Assembly: GCA_023213395.1 (NCBI GenBank)
Contig: CM041465.1
Span: 73,725,741 to 73,789,740, forward strand
Reading direction: 5' to 3'
DNA from: Cycas panzhihuaensis
Taxonomy: Eukaryota > Cycadophyta
DNA length: 64,000 nt
Part shown: piece by piece, positions 35,007 to 47,144 of the stretch
How the letters are laid out: each line of letters begins with the position of its first letter
Position numbering within the stretch: position 1 is the first letter of the stretch
Notes under the pieces: generated by a model
Databases searched by the model: none
What the model saw: only the letters and a program-made list of their open reading frames with translations
What the model was told of the DNA's origin: nothing
Position numbers and translations under genes: made by a program

Positions 35007-35576
35007 TTGTTTTGTGTTTATCACACCACAAATAGTGATAACACTTGGATTGTTGGTTTAGGAGCATCCCATCATATGACTAGATACAAAGATTTGCTCA
35101 ATGATGTTAATGAAGGAAAAGGGCAAACAGTCACCTTTGGTAATAATGAGACTGTTCAAGTATCTAGAGTGGCCAAAATTGCCTTCTTCCACTCACCAGG
35201 TCGCCCTGCTTCCAAATTTTCCACAAGTGATGCTTACTTGGTGCCTTCAATGCACAAGAGTCTACTATTTGTTAGCCAATTAGATAGGCAACAAATGAGT
35301 GTTTTATTTAAAGGTGGGAAATGCACTATTAGTGACAAGAATGATCAAGTGGTTGCCATTGGTCATGAAGACCATGGAGATTACAAGTTCGATGTATCAA
35401 ATATCATACTTGATATTTCACCAACTTATGTCTCTCAACCATTGACCAAAGAACAACTTTGGCGCAACAAACTAAGCCACTTGAGCCTAGAAAACATCAA
35501 AATGATGTTTAGCAAAAGCATGGTGTATGGGCTTCCAGAGATTTCAGCACAAAAATGCCTTGTGAAGCTTGTATAA
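35007..35576 (+). pseudogene. E8 protease and pre-integrase domain
   Basis: The 189-residue frame begins inside gag-pol. The protease active site, normally DSGAS, reads WIVGLGASHHMT, so both Asp and Ser are lost. Downstream are LVPSMHKSLLFVSQLDRQQ and the pre-integrase motif LWRNKLSHLSLENIKMM. The frame ends at the IN zinc-binding start (35555) with a shift. Confidence 0.87.
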
Positions 35577-36640
35577 TTGGAAAACAATATCGCGAGCTCT
35601 TTTCTAAAGGCAAAGCATGCCATGCATCTCAACCATTGCAGTTGGTTTATACTAATTTATGTGGACCCATGTCCAGACCATCTCTTAGAGGAGCATTTTA
35701 TTATATCACCTTCATTGATGACTTTTCACACAAGGTTTGGGTTTATTTCATCAAACACAAATCTGAGACATTAGACAAATTCCATGAATTCAAACTTATT
35801 GTGAAGAATGAAGTAGATCTACCCATCAAAATATTGAGATTTAAAAATGGAGGCGAATTTACTTTAAGGTAATTCAACCAGTTTTGCAAAAATAATGGGA
35901 TCAAGAGACAACTCGTTGCTCCATACACATGTCAGCAAAATGGAGTAGCTAAGAGGATGAACAGGATTTTGGTAAACAAAGCCAAAGCCATGATGTATGC
36001 AAAGGGTCTTCCACTTTCCTATCAGGCAGAAGTATTTCATACAGTAGCTTATTTTGCCAATAGGAGCCTTACTACCATAGTCATCGACATGGCAACAAAG
36101 GAGGCTTGGTCTGGCAAAAAGCCAACTATTAGCCATTTGCGTACTTTTGGGTACACTGCATACATGCATATTCCCCAATAGCAAAAGAAGAAATTAGATG
36201 ACAAAAGTCTAAAATGCATTTTCATTGGTTACTTGATTGGCAACAAAGCACAGAGTGCATGATCCCATTACCAAGAAAATGTATATATCACAAGATGTCA
36301 TCTTTGTTGAGAAAAATGAGGAGATGGAACTGACAGCCATCCATTTTCCTCTTCATAAAGGCAAACAAATTATTGAGGACATCCTTCCCTCACAATTTTC
36401 AACACCATGTTCTTTGTCTACTTCTGTTGCTTCTTCATCAACATCTGTTCCATCATCATCATTAACTCCTCTCAACCCTAGTAGCCCTTCTGTTGACCAA
36501 CAACTTCAGGTCCATGATATTGAGATTCTTGCTTCAACATCGAAAAAGTTACTTAAATGGTTTACTCCAACAATACAGGACAGTCAAGTAATTGAAGGAA
36601 AACGTCCATCAAAGATGAGGTAGCATTCTGTTAACTATGC
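35555..36640 (+). pseudogene. E8 integrase and linker
   Basis: The zinc-binding CEACIIGK opens the domain. All three catalytic acids are replaced: LVYTNLCGPMSRPSL (Asp to Asn), ILRFKNGGEF (Asp to Lys) and QQNGVAKRMNRIL (Glu to Lys). The first and last are simple G-to-A changes. FYYITFIDDFSHKVWVYF and HLRTFGYTAYMHIP are conserved. Stops occur at about 35870 and 36179 and a shift near 36235. The Ser-rich linker runs to 36623. Confidence 0.88.
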
Positions 36641-37447
36641 ACTTATGGCTGAAGTGCTTTGTGTTGATAAGCCTTCCACTTTTGAGAAGGCATATAAAAA
36701 TGAAAAGTGGAAAGCTGCAATGGATGAAGAAATCCATTCTATTGAAAAGAATGGAACTTGGGATTTGGTAGAATTGCCTAACGACAAACTGGCAATAAGT
36801 TGCAAATTGGTGTATAAAGTCAAATTCCAATCTGATGGATCAATCGAGTGCCACAAGGCTCGACTAGCTGCCAAGGGATTCAAACAAAAAGAAGGCATTG
36901 ATTATGAAGAGACATTTGCACTTGTGGCAAATATAAACACCATTAGATTAATATTGGCCTTAGTTGCTCAATGCAAATGGCCAATTTATCAAATGGATGG
37001 AAAGAATGCCTTCTTAAATGGTGATTTTGAAAAGGAGGTATATTTGAAGCAACCTCCTAGTTACGTTTCACATAGCAAAGAGTATTTGGTCTATCGCCTC
37101 AAAAAAACATTGTATGGACTAAAACAGGCCCCAAGAGCATAGTATTCAAAAATCAATGATTATTTTCAAAGACATGGATATCATTGATCCTCATCAAACC
37201 CCCTAATTTGTACATAAACGTTAGGGATAACCACGTTGTCTTTGTCATATTGTATGTTGATGACTTAGTGATCACTGTGAGTGATACTAAAATGATACAA
37301 ATTCTCTAAAGATGATCTTAAGAAAAGTTTTGAGATGACAGATCTTAGACTTCTCCATTATTTTCTAGGCATGGAGATGTGGCAACAACTAGACCATATC
37401 TTCATCTCTCAAGCCAAACATTCTTGGACATTTTGTAGCAATTCAGA
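36641..37447 (+). pseudogene. E8 reverse transcriptase
   Basis: The 165-residue frame from 36645 is the largest intact part: NGTWDLVELPNDKLAISCK, ARLAAKGFKQKEGIDYEET, YQMDGKNAFLNGDFEKEVY and YRLKKTLYGLKQAPRA, ending at TAG 37140. After shifts, ILYVDDLVITVSDT contains the catalytic YVDD at 37253-37264. The region from 37290 to 37447 has several stops. Confidence 0.9.
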
Positions 37448-38180
37448 ATGAAGGACTGTAAACTTTCATCTCCACCCATGGAAAATGGTGTAAAACTTTC
37501 ACTTGATGAGGAAGTAGATCTCACAGATCCCACATTATATCGACAGTTAGTGGGCAGTCTAACCTATCTAACCAACACTAGATCGGATCTTTCATTTGTA
37601 GTTGAGATTTGTTCTAGGCACATGTCTCAACCCAATCAGAAGCATTGGAATGTAGCCAAATGTATACTATGATATCTCAAAGGCACATTGGAACATGGCC
37701 TATAATATACACATAATGAGAACTTCATATTGGAGGGGTTGTCAAATTCTAATTAGATAAGATGCCAGGATAGTCGACGATCATCCTCGAGGTATTACTT
37801 CAACCTTGGGTCAAGACTTGTTTTGTGGAGTTGCAAGAAGCAACCTAATATTACCTTGTCTTCCATGAAAGCAGAGTACAAAGCTACAGTCTGTGCAACT
37901 TGTGAGGCTATATGGCTAAGGAGGGTTCTTAACGACTTTGGACTTGAACAAAATCAACCCACCAGACTATATTGTGACAATCAAAGTGGGCTAAAGCTGA
38001 CTAAAAATCCAGTGTTTCATGCAAGAACCAAGCACATTGAGGTCCATCACCACTTCATCACAGAACATGTGCAAAATAGTGAGATTGACCTCCTCTACAG
38101 ACCCACATATTAGCAGCTATTGAACATCTTTACAAGCCACTTCGTAGTGAAAATTTTAAGAAATTCAAAAAAGGTCTTGG
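37448..38180 (+). pseudogene. E8 RT end and RNase H
   Basis: The frame at 37448 reads KLSSPPMENGVKLSL, DPTLYRQLVGSLTYL and TRSDLSFVVEICSRHM. RNase H follows across two breaks. From 37823 it reads PNITLSSMKAEYKATVCA, TRLYCDNQSGLKL and ARTKHIEVHHHFITEHV. The final ADIFTK motif is degraded to LLNIFTSHFV, and the gene ends just before the polypurine tract. Confidence 0.88.
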
Positions 38181-38191
38181 TTTAAGGGGGG

Positions 38192-38747
38192 TGTCACAGA
38201 CCTTTATGTTTAAATGTTAAGTCATGTACTTTATATTATAAAGTTATGTACTTTATGTAAGGGTGTTTTACCACCTAATGTGATAAAGTACACACCTACA
38301 TTCTTTCTAGCGAGTCCAAATTGTGACTTGAAAGACAATGTACCCCGCATGCACTTTTGCACATATGAGTACACATGGGTCAAGACATGCATGTTTGACA
38401 AGTATCAAACATGCAACCCCCTAAAGTCTTTCCTCCATCTCTATATATTGAGACCATTTCTCATGTTATATTTGAGTGAGGTATTGTATTGTAATGCTAG
38501 TCATTTGAATGCAAGTTAATCTTGTTATTGGAGATAGGAACAATTCCTACTCCTCCATTTCCTTTGTCTTTCATGTGCTTGAGTTTATGCTTCCTTATTT
38601 GCTTATCTTCATAGTGTCATTGATGTGATGTTAATCATCCTGATCTCTTAACACACTCCCTCTCCAAGAGATCCTAGGTTGTCTTATGATATTGAAGCAC
38701 ATACTACCTTCATCATTTCATATTAGAGTTGAATGCTCAACTCAACA
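38192..38747 (+). repeat. E8 3' LTR
   Basis: Starts TGTCACAGACC right after the purine tract and ends CTCAACTCAACA. It is 556 bp, aligns with 31409-31961 and has a conserved TATA box (38442-38449). Differences from the 5' copy are mostly single transitions. Confidence 0.92.
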
Positions 38748-38919
38748 TGTGCATGGCCAAGCGACTTATAGTATTTCCCCACCCTTGTTTGCTTTTATCT
38801 TCTGTTGCACATTTTACATATGTAGTAGAATCTTTCCTTTTATTATATTGTGTAGTTGCACCTATGTTATTTATTATTGTCCATAACCAGGGCAAGGTAT
38901 ATTCCATAACAACCTAAAA

Positions 38920-39790
38920 AATAGTGGCAATATTGCATAACACTTGGAATGCTCAAGAAATAACTTTTCCACTTCCTCCCATATGTCCATGTACATTATA
39001 TCATAATTATACCAATCTAAAATAGTTTCTCATAATGTTGAGAAATAAATGACACTTTATTTCATTTGGATCAATGACCCTTTTTAATTGCAACTAATTT
39101 TGAACCATAGAATATGGTGATTTGTACCTTCAATATCCTCATATCAAATAGCTACAAAAGTGCTTTGGTATTGAGGATGAGTTTTTGTCAGTAGGGTTGT
39201 TTCTAACATTAGACCCTATGTTGTTTTCTCTATTACCACCATCACCATTGTTATTCTCACCATTGGCAATGTCATTGTCAATCTCAATATCCCACTATGA
39301 TACTTCTAATTTTACAAGCAAATACGCTTCATTAGTTGATAGAATACCACTAATAGGAGCCAAGGGTCTCCTCTTAACTTTCTATTTAGCTCCAAGCACA
39401 AGAATTCTTTTTCTTCCAACATTATCAAGAATGCTTGGAGTTCTAAATTCATATCCAACTGGACAATGTCTAAATTTTCTTAATCTATAGAGGTTACTTC
39501 CACCCTTACTTCTCCACCCATGCCTTCAACCTCTATGCCTTTTGGGTTCTTCTTTTGGTAAATCTTCCCTCACTTCTATAAGGTTCTTATTACTTCTTGT
39601 TTTCTAGGTTTTGGTGTTATAGGGGTTCAAGGTTCCTTTACTTCATTTTCGATTCTTTATTCAGTCCAATGTCTATTTATTTCTTCTTGTGTCTCTTCCA
39701 ATTGTCTTGTCCTAATATAGTGGATTCAATTGCTGCCCATGAGGGGCTTAGTTACTTCCTACCATCACAATCACAATGAGGCTCTTTCAT
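38920..39790 (-). pseudogene. E9: probable Ty3-type gag remnant
   Basis: On the minus strand, 39050-38930 reads ETILDWYNYDIMYMDIWEE and continues VEKLFLEHSKCY. This fits the Gag capsid pattern in which a Trp-Tyr pair is followed by a W-EE-LF block. Upstream (39480-39185) is a charged, Asn/Gly-rich region. There are many stops and shifts. No PR, RT or LTR is linked to it, so the assignment rests on one motif. Confidence 0.4.
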
Positions 39791-41270
39791 GTTTTGAAGA
39801 TCCACTTATGAGGCTGCCTTATATTGTAACAAGCTAAATCTATGTAATATTTTATTTAAAGGTAAAAATCAGCTTCAAAATCATTGGATATATAGGTAGG
39901 AGCCCTAGAAAATGGATATGATTTTATTTCTTTTGACAATGGATTAATCTCCATCTTTTGGCACTTCAGTGCTTAGCAATCCATCGAATGCTCATTCATC
40001 TAACATTTTGACATTTACATTTTCTGACTATTTGACATTATATGTTGATTACTTATTATTTTGGGCTCATTTCATTGATATTAGAGCACTTTCCTAGCTC
40101 CATCTAACTTATTATGGCATCAATGTTCAAAGAACTCAAGATATAAACTAAATGGAAAATATTTGTAATTGTATGTTGATAGAAAAGGCGTGCACAAAAT
40201 GCATTTGTGTTGCTTCAAGCTCTATATTTGAGCATGGTTGCAAAAGTTCAAAGTGCTTGTGTTTGGCATGTCAAGGATTTGAAAGGAGCTATTGAAATCA
40301 ACACTAACTAGTGTTTGAAGGATTCAAATTAAAGTGACCATTTTAAGATATGAGGAAGAGTCAGGTGATAGGCGAAGGACTCAAAAGACCCACAACCATT
40401 GAAGAGCCAAGCGAAAGAACCCACTAATGTTGCAACCAAGCGAAAAGAGCAAGAAGACAAAGCTTGCCAAATTGCAAATCATGGAAATTTTATTCACGTT
40501 TGAATTTGAAATTCCTATTCATCATTTCCAATGAACAAATCCGTACGTTGAATTCAAAGGCATTAGTCTAGAGTTTGCGGTAGGTAGACTCATCGTTCTT
40601 CACGAATTTGAGGAAATCCCATTGGAATTTGAATTTGCCGCATTTGCACCATACATTGAATTTTGAAGCTAACCCATCATTTTTGTTCATGATTTATTCA
40701 ACAACAAATCAAATAGAGTAGTTGTTCAACAACACATCAAATGAAGATGGAGTCATGTTTATCGAATAGGCACAGACCCCCTGGCTTGAATTATTAGCAA
40801 CAATCTACATTTGAGGAAAGAATATGCACTTGATATGCAAGGGTGACTTTGACTACCTTTGAATGAGATAAATCATGCACTACCAAAGGAGTCAACCAAC
40901 AACATGCAGGAAAGCAACATACCAAATCCACACACCAAACGAGAAGGAATACACATGTTAGAAAATTGGCATAGGTGTGGAGAGTGGTGATTTCAATTCG
41001 CAGGAGGAGGAGAACAACTTTAGGAAGCACCCATGCCAAATATTTGCCACCATGCTCATGTGTTAAATGGGAATTGCCATAGTGGATACATACCAAATGG
41101 GAAAGAATATACAAGGGTGAAGTCAATCCACAATAGTGATGATTAGCTACAATCCCATTTTGAACATTTCACACCAAAAACATGCCCAACATGCTTGCAA
41201 ATTTGATGACCAAGACAAGATCTATTTGTTTGCACACACACATAGACTCGTGAGACGTGTTTGGGGAACA
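39791..41270. other. Unassigned non-coding DNA
   Basis: No recognisable gene on either strand. A plus frame around 40430-40680 is rather open (reads such as LEFAVGRLIVLHEFEEI) but has stops and no family resemblance that I can name. Confidence 0.4.
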
Positions 41271-42200
41271 TAAGAGAATAAATGGTGTGAAGGCTGAATT
41301 TGTCGATGAAGTGACTAGGAGATAGAGGATAAGGGGCAAAGCAAAGGAAGCATTTGAACGAGCAACATTTGAAAGGTGGTTACTACCGATTCATGTAGCA
41401 ACATATTACAAACTCCAATCATAGATGCTTAATGAACATTAGCGGCTCAAAAGCTCATTGAAGGAATGCTTGGATGGAAGGGCCCACGACGTTGCATGCC
41501 ATACGTAGAAGGACTCATTATTAACCCACATATCAACCAATTGCAAGAACAAAGCCAATTTTGCCTAGTGCTAACATACAAACTATGGGCACTTCAATGA
41601 AGTAATATTGCATCTTACGATTCATCAAGGCTTGTACATCTATTTCTTGCAATTTTTCCCTTTGTTGTTGGGTCTTGAAAAGGTTAAAGTACTTTTTAAA
41701 AGTTATCTACTACCACTATGCAAGGAAGACTTGAATTTTAATATTTTTGAGTGCATATTAAAGGCATTTGAAATTGGAAACCTAATCACCTTCGAGAAGA
41801 TAATTATCAAATTGTCTTGAATTGGGTTGCATGAGTATCCCTTGCTATCATAAGCATCTAGTGTGATCATCCATGGTAGGCATTTCAAAATTCATCATCC
41901 ATTATTATATTCAATTTTGCAAGGCCAAGTCATGTCCAATGGATCGAAAAACAACTATAGCCCACTTATTTGAAATATTATTGGCAAAAGAAATCACCAT
42001 GCAAAGGAAAGAGCCCATGTGTAAACAAGAAGTGCAACACACGTAAGAGCAAGATATCGAAGAAGAAGAGGCCATCGATGAGCAAATTGAATCGACTGAG
42101 GTAATGAACCAAATGGAGAGAAATCAACCTTGAAGTAGAATGAGGAAGAATCAATAAAAAAAATTAAAGGAACATGTCAACTCTAATAAGGTAACATTTA
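41271..42200 (+). other. Unassigned stretch with a coding-like plus frame
   Basis: Reading plus frames from 41280 gives long segments with few stops (EAFERATFERWLLPIHVAT; a 70-residue frame at 41608-41820 rich in Leu/Phe; then IIHGRHFKIHHPLLYS). Composition suggests a decayed protein gene, perhaps another retroelement ORF, but I do not recognise it. The end (42050-42130) is acidic, EEEEA-like. Confidence 0.3.
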
Positions 42201-42789
42201 TGAGTCTAAGTCCTATTTTGCATTTGTCCACTTTTTTTTATAGTTTCATTGTTCCTCCTGAATTTCCTTGTTGCTTGGCATTAGGAAAGCCGACACACCT
42301 CATTCAACAAGAGGCCATAGTTGATTCATGCCTTAAGACCCTCAATTCCAATCTTTTGTAGGCAAAATATTGGTTCCTCTTGAGATCCCCCACTTATCAG
42401 CCCACTCCATCATGATTCATTTCCTAAGAAATCATCAAATGAAGTAGCTGGTCCGCATAGTTATCTAAATATCCCCATTTCACCTTCTAATCCCCTGCTC
42501 TCCCCAATCCATTGTTCTAATAGTATACATCACTTCTACAAGGCCTTGGTTTTTCTCTCTCCACCTCTAAAATCATCTTATAAGCAACATTCTTATCCTC
42601 CATCAAGCTTCTTGCTTATCCTAGGCACTGCTCTATACATCTCCTCCATATGCCCTTGTCAAAACCCCTTTTTCATAAAGAATGCCTAGCCATTATCCCT
42701 AGTTCTTCCCCTATAAACTGTCGAATGCTACTCAACCCATTGGCCTTTTGAAATCGCCCGATAATGCAGCTGCCACGTCCTTCTTATCC
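42201..42789. other. Unassigned AT-rich DNA
   Basis: Nothing recognisable: C/T-rich plus strand without long frames or repeats. It borders the presumed end of the E10 3' LTR. Confidence 0.4.
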
Positions 42790-43870
42790 CTTGATGTCAA
42801 TTGCACTTAGAACATTACAACATATAGAGCAATGTTGCAACATTCACCACATATGCAACATATTTATTCTCAACATAAACAACCAAGCATCAATCACATA
42901 GGATGTATAAGGTTTACTTCATAATTTGTATATTTCATTAATCAACACTAAATATGCTCACTAGAACATTACATCACTTTTAATGCATGGCTCTCGCCTT
43001 GAGAGTATATCATGTGATTCAATTGTTCAACTCTCACCCTTGAGAAAGTTTCATAAGACTCATTCACTCAACTAACACCCTAGAAAGAATAACTCACGAT
43101 CAAATGACTTGGTTTTCACCCTTGATAGTATATTATATGACTCAATCATTCGGCTCTCACCATTGAACCAACCGAAGAAATGACCTATTTATACTCTTTT
43201 ACATTGCCAAAAACCCAAAGGGGTACAACTTTACAACATAGCTTTTGAACTTTCACAACACAAAACCCTAATAAATGATAAGCAAGTATCGCTTTATACA
43301 CCTGTACAGTCGTGCGAACTATCTTCGGGAGTTTCGGCACAAAATCGTCCCAAGAAGCATTTGCCATTCCAAAACTGTTCCACTCTTGTTAAGACCATCC
43401 TAGAACCATTCTTGCATCTATAGAGAACTTTTCCCCAAGAGCGAGTTTCTTGATCTGTAACCATCCTTTGCATTATAGAAGTTTCCTAAAACCATTCTTT
43501 GATTGGATTTCCATTGTTTTCCACTATTTTCTTGTTGGATCATATTCATAATTATTCTTGTAAATATCTGTAATTGTTCCCAAGTGACCTAGAGCCAATT
43601 TCTTCACATACATAAACCACTTATCCCTCTTGTTTGTCATGTTTCTTTCCTTGATGTTTGCCCATATCAATTCTCCTCATACCACATCCTAATCTACCTT
43701 CCCCTTTATAACCTCTTATGTGTGCTAGTCCCTAAACTTGCTTAAATATCCCATCATATTTACCCTTCATCACTTACATCATCATTTGTGTGTGTCATAC
43801 ACCTATTCATCTACAAGTCATTCACCAATGAATAAGAAAAGCACAATGAACACCCGTCATGATGCAAAAC
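42790..43870 (-). repeat. Probable E10 3' LTR
   Basis: Contains repeated text of the type CGGCTCTCACCATTGA / GAGAATGACTC (42985-43170) seen also in the LTRs of E4 (6920-6980) and E12 (52930). It lies at the correct side of the E10 extra ORF, after a purine-rich run (minus GGGAGGGGAAAG, about 43965). Neither end could be fixed, as the second LTR is absent. Confidence 0.45.
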
Positions 43871-44149
43871 ATAATATTATTAGAGATAGGGAACAGCCAT
43901 AGAAAGTTGGCTAGCAAGTCGAGCCTACAACAACGAGATTCTTGCAAAATAATGCTCAAGTCTTTCCCCTCCCGTGTGTAACCTTTTTTACATTGTCCCA
44001 TTCTTATTTATTCATGACATTCCAACGGTTTCAACCATCGTTGGTTACAACCTAGAAAAACTGACAATAGCTTGCTTTCTCCCTCATTACATCAATTTGT
44101 ACCCAAAAATACATCTAAATTACTCTTGGATTGTAATCCTTAATTGCGA

Positions 44150-44590
44150 TCTGCTCGTAACTGTTTTATGACTACGATTAGCTCACGATCATGACTGTGA
44201 TTTGCTCGTACTTGCAACCCTGCCTGTGGTCATCTCGCACTTACAACCTGAACTGCGATCAGCTCATAACCACGACCGAACTGCGATCTGCTCGCAATCA
44301 TGACCTAAACTCACCACCCCAACTACAATCTGCTCGCACTCTCGACCCTGACTACGATTTGCTCATGCTCGCAACCTAGACTGCAACATGCTCGCAACCA
44401 ACTACGATTAGCTCGCAATCACAACCTAAATTGCGATCTACTCGTACTCATGACTCGAGTCGCAATCTGCTTGCAATCATGATCCAACTGCAATTTGCTC
44501 ACAGTCAACCCCCCCCCCCCCCACCTCGACTATAATTTGCTCACAACTCAACTATAATCTATTCGCAAGCCGACTACATTCGTTTGCAAT
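44150..44590. repeat. Minisatellite of about 25-30 bp units with CTGCTCGCA
   Basis: At least 14 imperfect units of the type AACTGCGATCTGCTCGCAATC recur, with variants of TGCTCGCA, GACC and ACTACGAT. A C14 run at about 44510 closes the block, and another C14 run lies at about 44729. It sits between the LTR and the extra ORF of E10. Plus frames here are repeat artefacts. Confidence 0.85.
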
Positions 44591-44766
44591 CTTTCATAAT
44601 TTCAAAGTTCGTTTTCAAAACTGTGTGTGCAGTTTTGCCCACACACATTTCCCCCATCACAATACCAACAAGTGCCCTCACTTGCTTGAAAAGGAAAAAA
44701 AAATTCTGTTTCACCTATTCCTCCCCGCCCCCCCCCCCCCCAAGAAAAAAACTAAACAACATTTAT

Positions 44767-46592
44767 TCACATATCATCTAACTCCTTGCGCAATTTATTC
44801 CTTGCTTGCCAAATATAGTTTGTATTTGGCCTTGTGATAGTTGGCAGAATTCGAATTCCCTGCGACCGACAATGAACCACAAGAATTGTGACATCTCTTA
44901 ACACATCTAATCGCGCTAATGTTGGTTTTTCTTCCCTGTGCAACCTTTGAATCTCTTTCGTCGCCTCATTGTACATTTGTTCTATCCTTGTCAAATCTTG
45001 TTGCAAGTGATATATCTTCATCCAAAATTTATTTTCATGTGTCGTGTCTTCCCCTGTCTCGAGTATCCATCTAGCCAATTTATAAATTACTTTGTGCAAT
45101 CCTGGGGGAATCTCTTGGTGAAAACGATTCTTGAATACATGTAGTTTGTGATCAATTGAGTCGGTACGTCTTACCTAGGTAAAAATAAAATTTTTCAAAA
45201 ACTCTAATCGAGCTTCCGAAGCTGCCAGTTTCTCCTCTAACCGTTGTATTTTCTGCATGACTAGCGGCAATCTTCTATTTCTTTGTTCTAATTCCATAAC
45301 CAATTGTCTAGTTACTTTTGCTAGAAAGGAAGTCTTCCACTGTGTGACATCTTATAGGTTGCAGCTCATCGGGTCGAGGCCTTCCTCTAGGAAATCCTCT
45401 GATTGATCAAATCCCACCTCAGGCGAATGATTATTTAATATTTCCAAAATCTTTTGTCGTCTTTTTTCTGATGTTGCCTTCCTTCTCTTTCGCTTCTCTT
45501 CCTCCTCATACCTTAGAGGCTCAGTCGCTTGGGGTTCTTTACGTGGTACATTCAACTATGGGGACTCTTTTTACATTCGTTGCACGGGATTCTTTCTCTA
45601 GTTGTTTGGTTGCACGAGGCTCTTTCTCTAACTGGTCCACTAGTTCCTTGGTCGTGGCAGGTTCTTCTCTCATCTTCCACCTCCTTCTTTGCATTTCTAC
45701 TCTTTTTTCTTCCTTTTCTTTCTTCTCTTGCTCTTGCTCTATTGTTTGTGCATGCAAGGTCACCTCTACTTGCAGCTTCGACTCTTCTACTTCTCTCTTA
45801 ACTGGGTATGGTTGAGGGGTAGTGGCCTACCACTGTTGTTGGAGCCAAGACATTACATGTTCTTATAATCATTTTAAGGGTAAAGAGGCTCGTCCACACT
45901 CCCTCGTGAACAACTCCGTCCATTTTGCTAGCAGAGGTTGTCCCTCTTCTAACTCTAGAAGTTGGATACCCAGCCATTGTTAGAATAACAGTCCCTGCAA
46001 CAAAGTAGAATAGCAAAACAAAATAGATTGGGTAGCACTTTTAACTACTTCTAAATTCTTCAAAATCTTACTAGAAACAAATCTAGCCCAATTAAACTAT
46101 TGTCCCTCAGTGACCCTTATCAACATCGTACACAAATGACTTGGAACAAAGGAATTCTTTTGCCCAAGTATCACTTTGGTAGACAGGAAATGTGCTATCC
46201 ACCACATTTCCGGGGATGTTATTCCTAAAATTCTGACTCTCGAGCTAAAGACAGCAAATTCTTCAGCTCCAATTCCGTATGTCGCTTGCTCCTTGAGAAT
46301 TTGTTTGTCCTTCAGAATGTCTAGACCCTGATTCGGTAGTCATGTGACCCGTGCAATGGCTTCAACTGAGAAATCTAACAAGGTTGGGCGCTGCACTACC
46401 ATAGACATAACTATTAACAAAAAGTTGTATACATTCAGAAGAACACCAACCCGAATGTATTGGTGCAAACTTGCTGCAATCAATCTCTTTCTACACTCAT
46501 CTTCTAGCTACATTTCAAGCCATTGCCTTCGAATCGATTCATCATCAAATTCCCTAAATGTAACTGTCATCCACTCTAATTATGTCATCGCC
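44767..46592 (-). pseudogene. E10 extra ORF downstream of integrase
   Basis: The minus strand can be read almost throughout, with about 15 stops and a few shifts. The N-terminus (from about 46592) has FREFDDESIRRQWLEM and a hydrophobic stretch VGVLLNVYNFLLIVMSMVV. Then PTLLDFSVEAIARVT, SPEMWWIAHFLSTKVIL and FNWARFVSSKIL, followed by STLLQGLLFQQWLGIQLLE, which matches SLLLAILFHQCLGVQ of E4. A long Glu/Lys-rich coiled-coil-like region (45763-45539) and an amphipathic C-terminus (45099-44767) follow. The layout resembles the plant transposon protein domain carried by some Ty3 elements; this is inferred by eye. Function is unknown. Confidence 0.62.
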
Positions 46593-46800
46593 ATTGCCGC
46601 ACAGGTTCACCTACACTTGTGATTTCAGTAGTATTATGGTTACTTTTGTTTAAAGAAATTACCATAATTGCTTGCATTTAATTGCTCGTCTTCTCCCATC
46701 TTGTCGTAATCATGGAAAGAAAACCCTTTTAGATTGCGATCGGTTTGTCCTTTGATAACGGTCACTTCCATATCTTTTACGGATTCAGTGCCATGCACCA

Positions 46801-47130
46801 CCTTAATTTCTCCGTCGTGGGTCCGCCTTTTGATGAGGAGGCAACTCCTTTGTTAGTTTTTATCACCGATTGCAGCCTTAATTATCCCCATTGTGGGTCT
46901 GTGTTCCGATGACATGGCAAACACCATATGCAACCTCAATTTCCCCATAATGGATCTTGTATTTTGATGGTGTGGCCATAACCATCTATAGCCGTAAATG
47001 CCTCATCATGGATCCTCCTCTTGATGACATGGCAATTACTATCTGACTTTAGCATTGATCGCATCCTTAATTATCTCCTCATGGATTTGCCTTTCGATGA
47101 TGGCAACAATTACCACCATATATTTTTCAT
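46801..47130. repeat. E10 tandem array between IN and the extra ORF
   Basis: Five units begin CCTTAAT or similar at 46801, 46876, 46934, 46992 and 47065, each with a TTTTGATGA-CATGGCAA-like core. Unit length varies from 58 to 75 bp and similarity is moderate. It occupies the same position as the 69-bp array of E12 but is unrelated in sequence. Confidence 0.75.
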
Positions 47131-47144
47131 CAATTTTTTCTTTT

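Larger units (their letters stand above)
31409..38747 (+). mobile_element. E8: complete, inactive Ty1/copia element
   Basis: Two LTRs of about 555 bp flank PBS, leader, gag, PR, IN, RT, RNase H and a polypurine tract (38184-38191, AAGGGGGG-type), giving 7.34 kb in full copia order. By eye the LTRs differ at very roughly 8 percent of positions, so the insertion is old. No matching 5-bp target duplication is visible (left flank ACCTCTA, right flank TGTGCAT). All genes carry stops or lost catalytic residues. Confidence 0.92.

Noticed and set aside
45471-45815. Ser-rich hydrophobic plus frame that looks membrane-like
   Set aside because: Antisense of the Glu/Lys-rich coiled-coil region of the E10 extra ORF; Glu/Lys codons read in reverse give Ser/Leu/Phe.
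46420-46480. Hydrophobic stretch in the E10 extra ORF as evidence for an envelope protein
   Set aside because: A single segment near the N-terminus, no signal peptide, no Cys pattern, no cleavage site, and no counterpart seen in the E4 and E12 copies.
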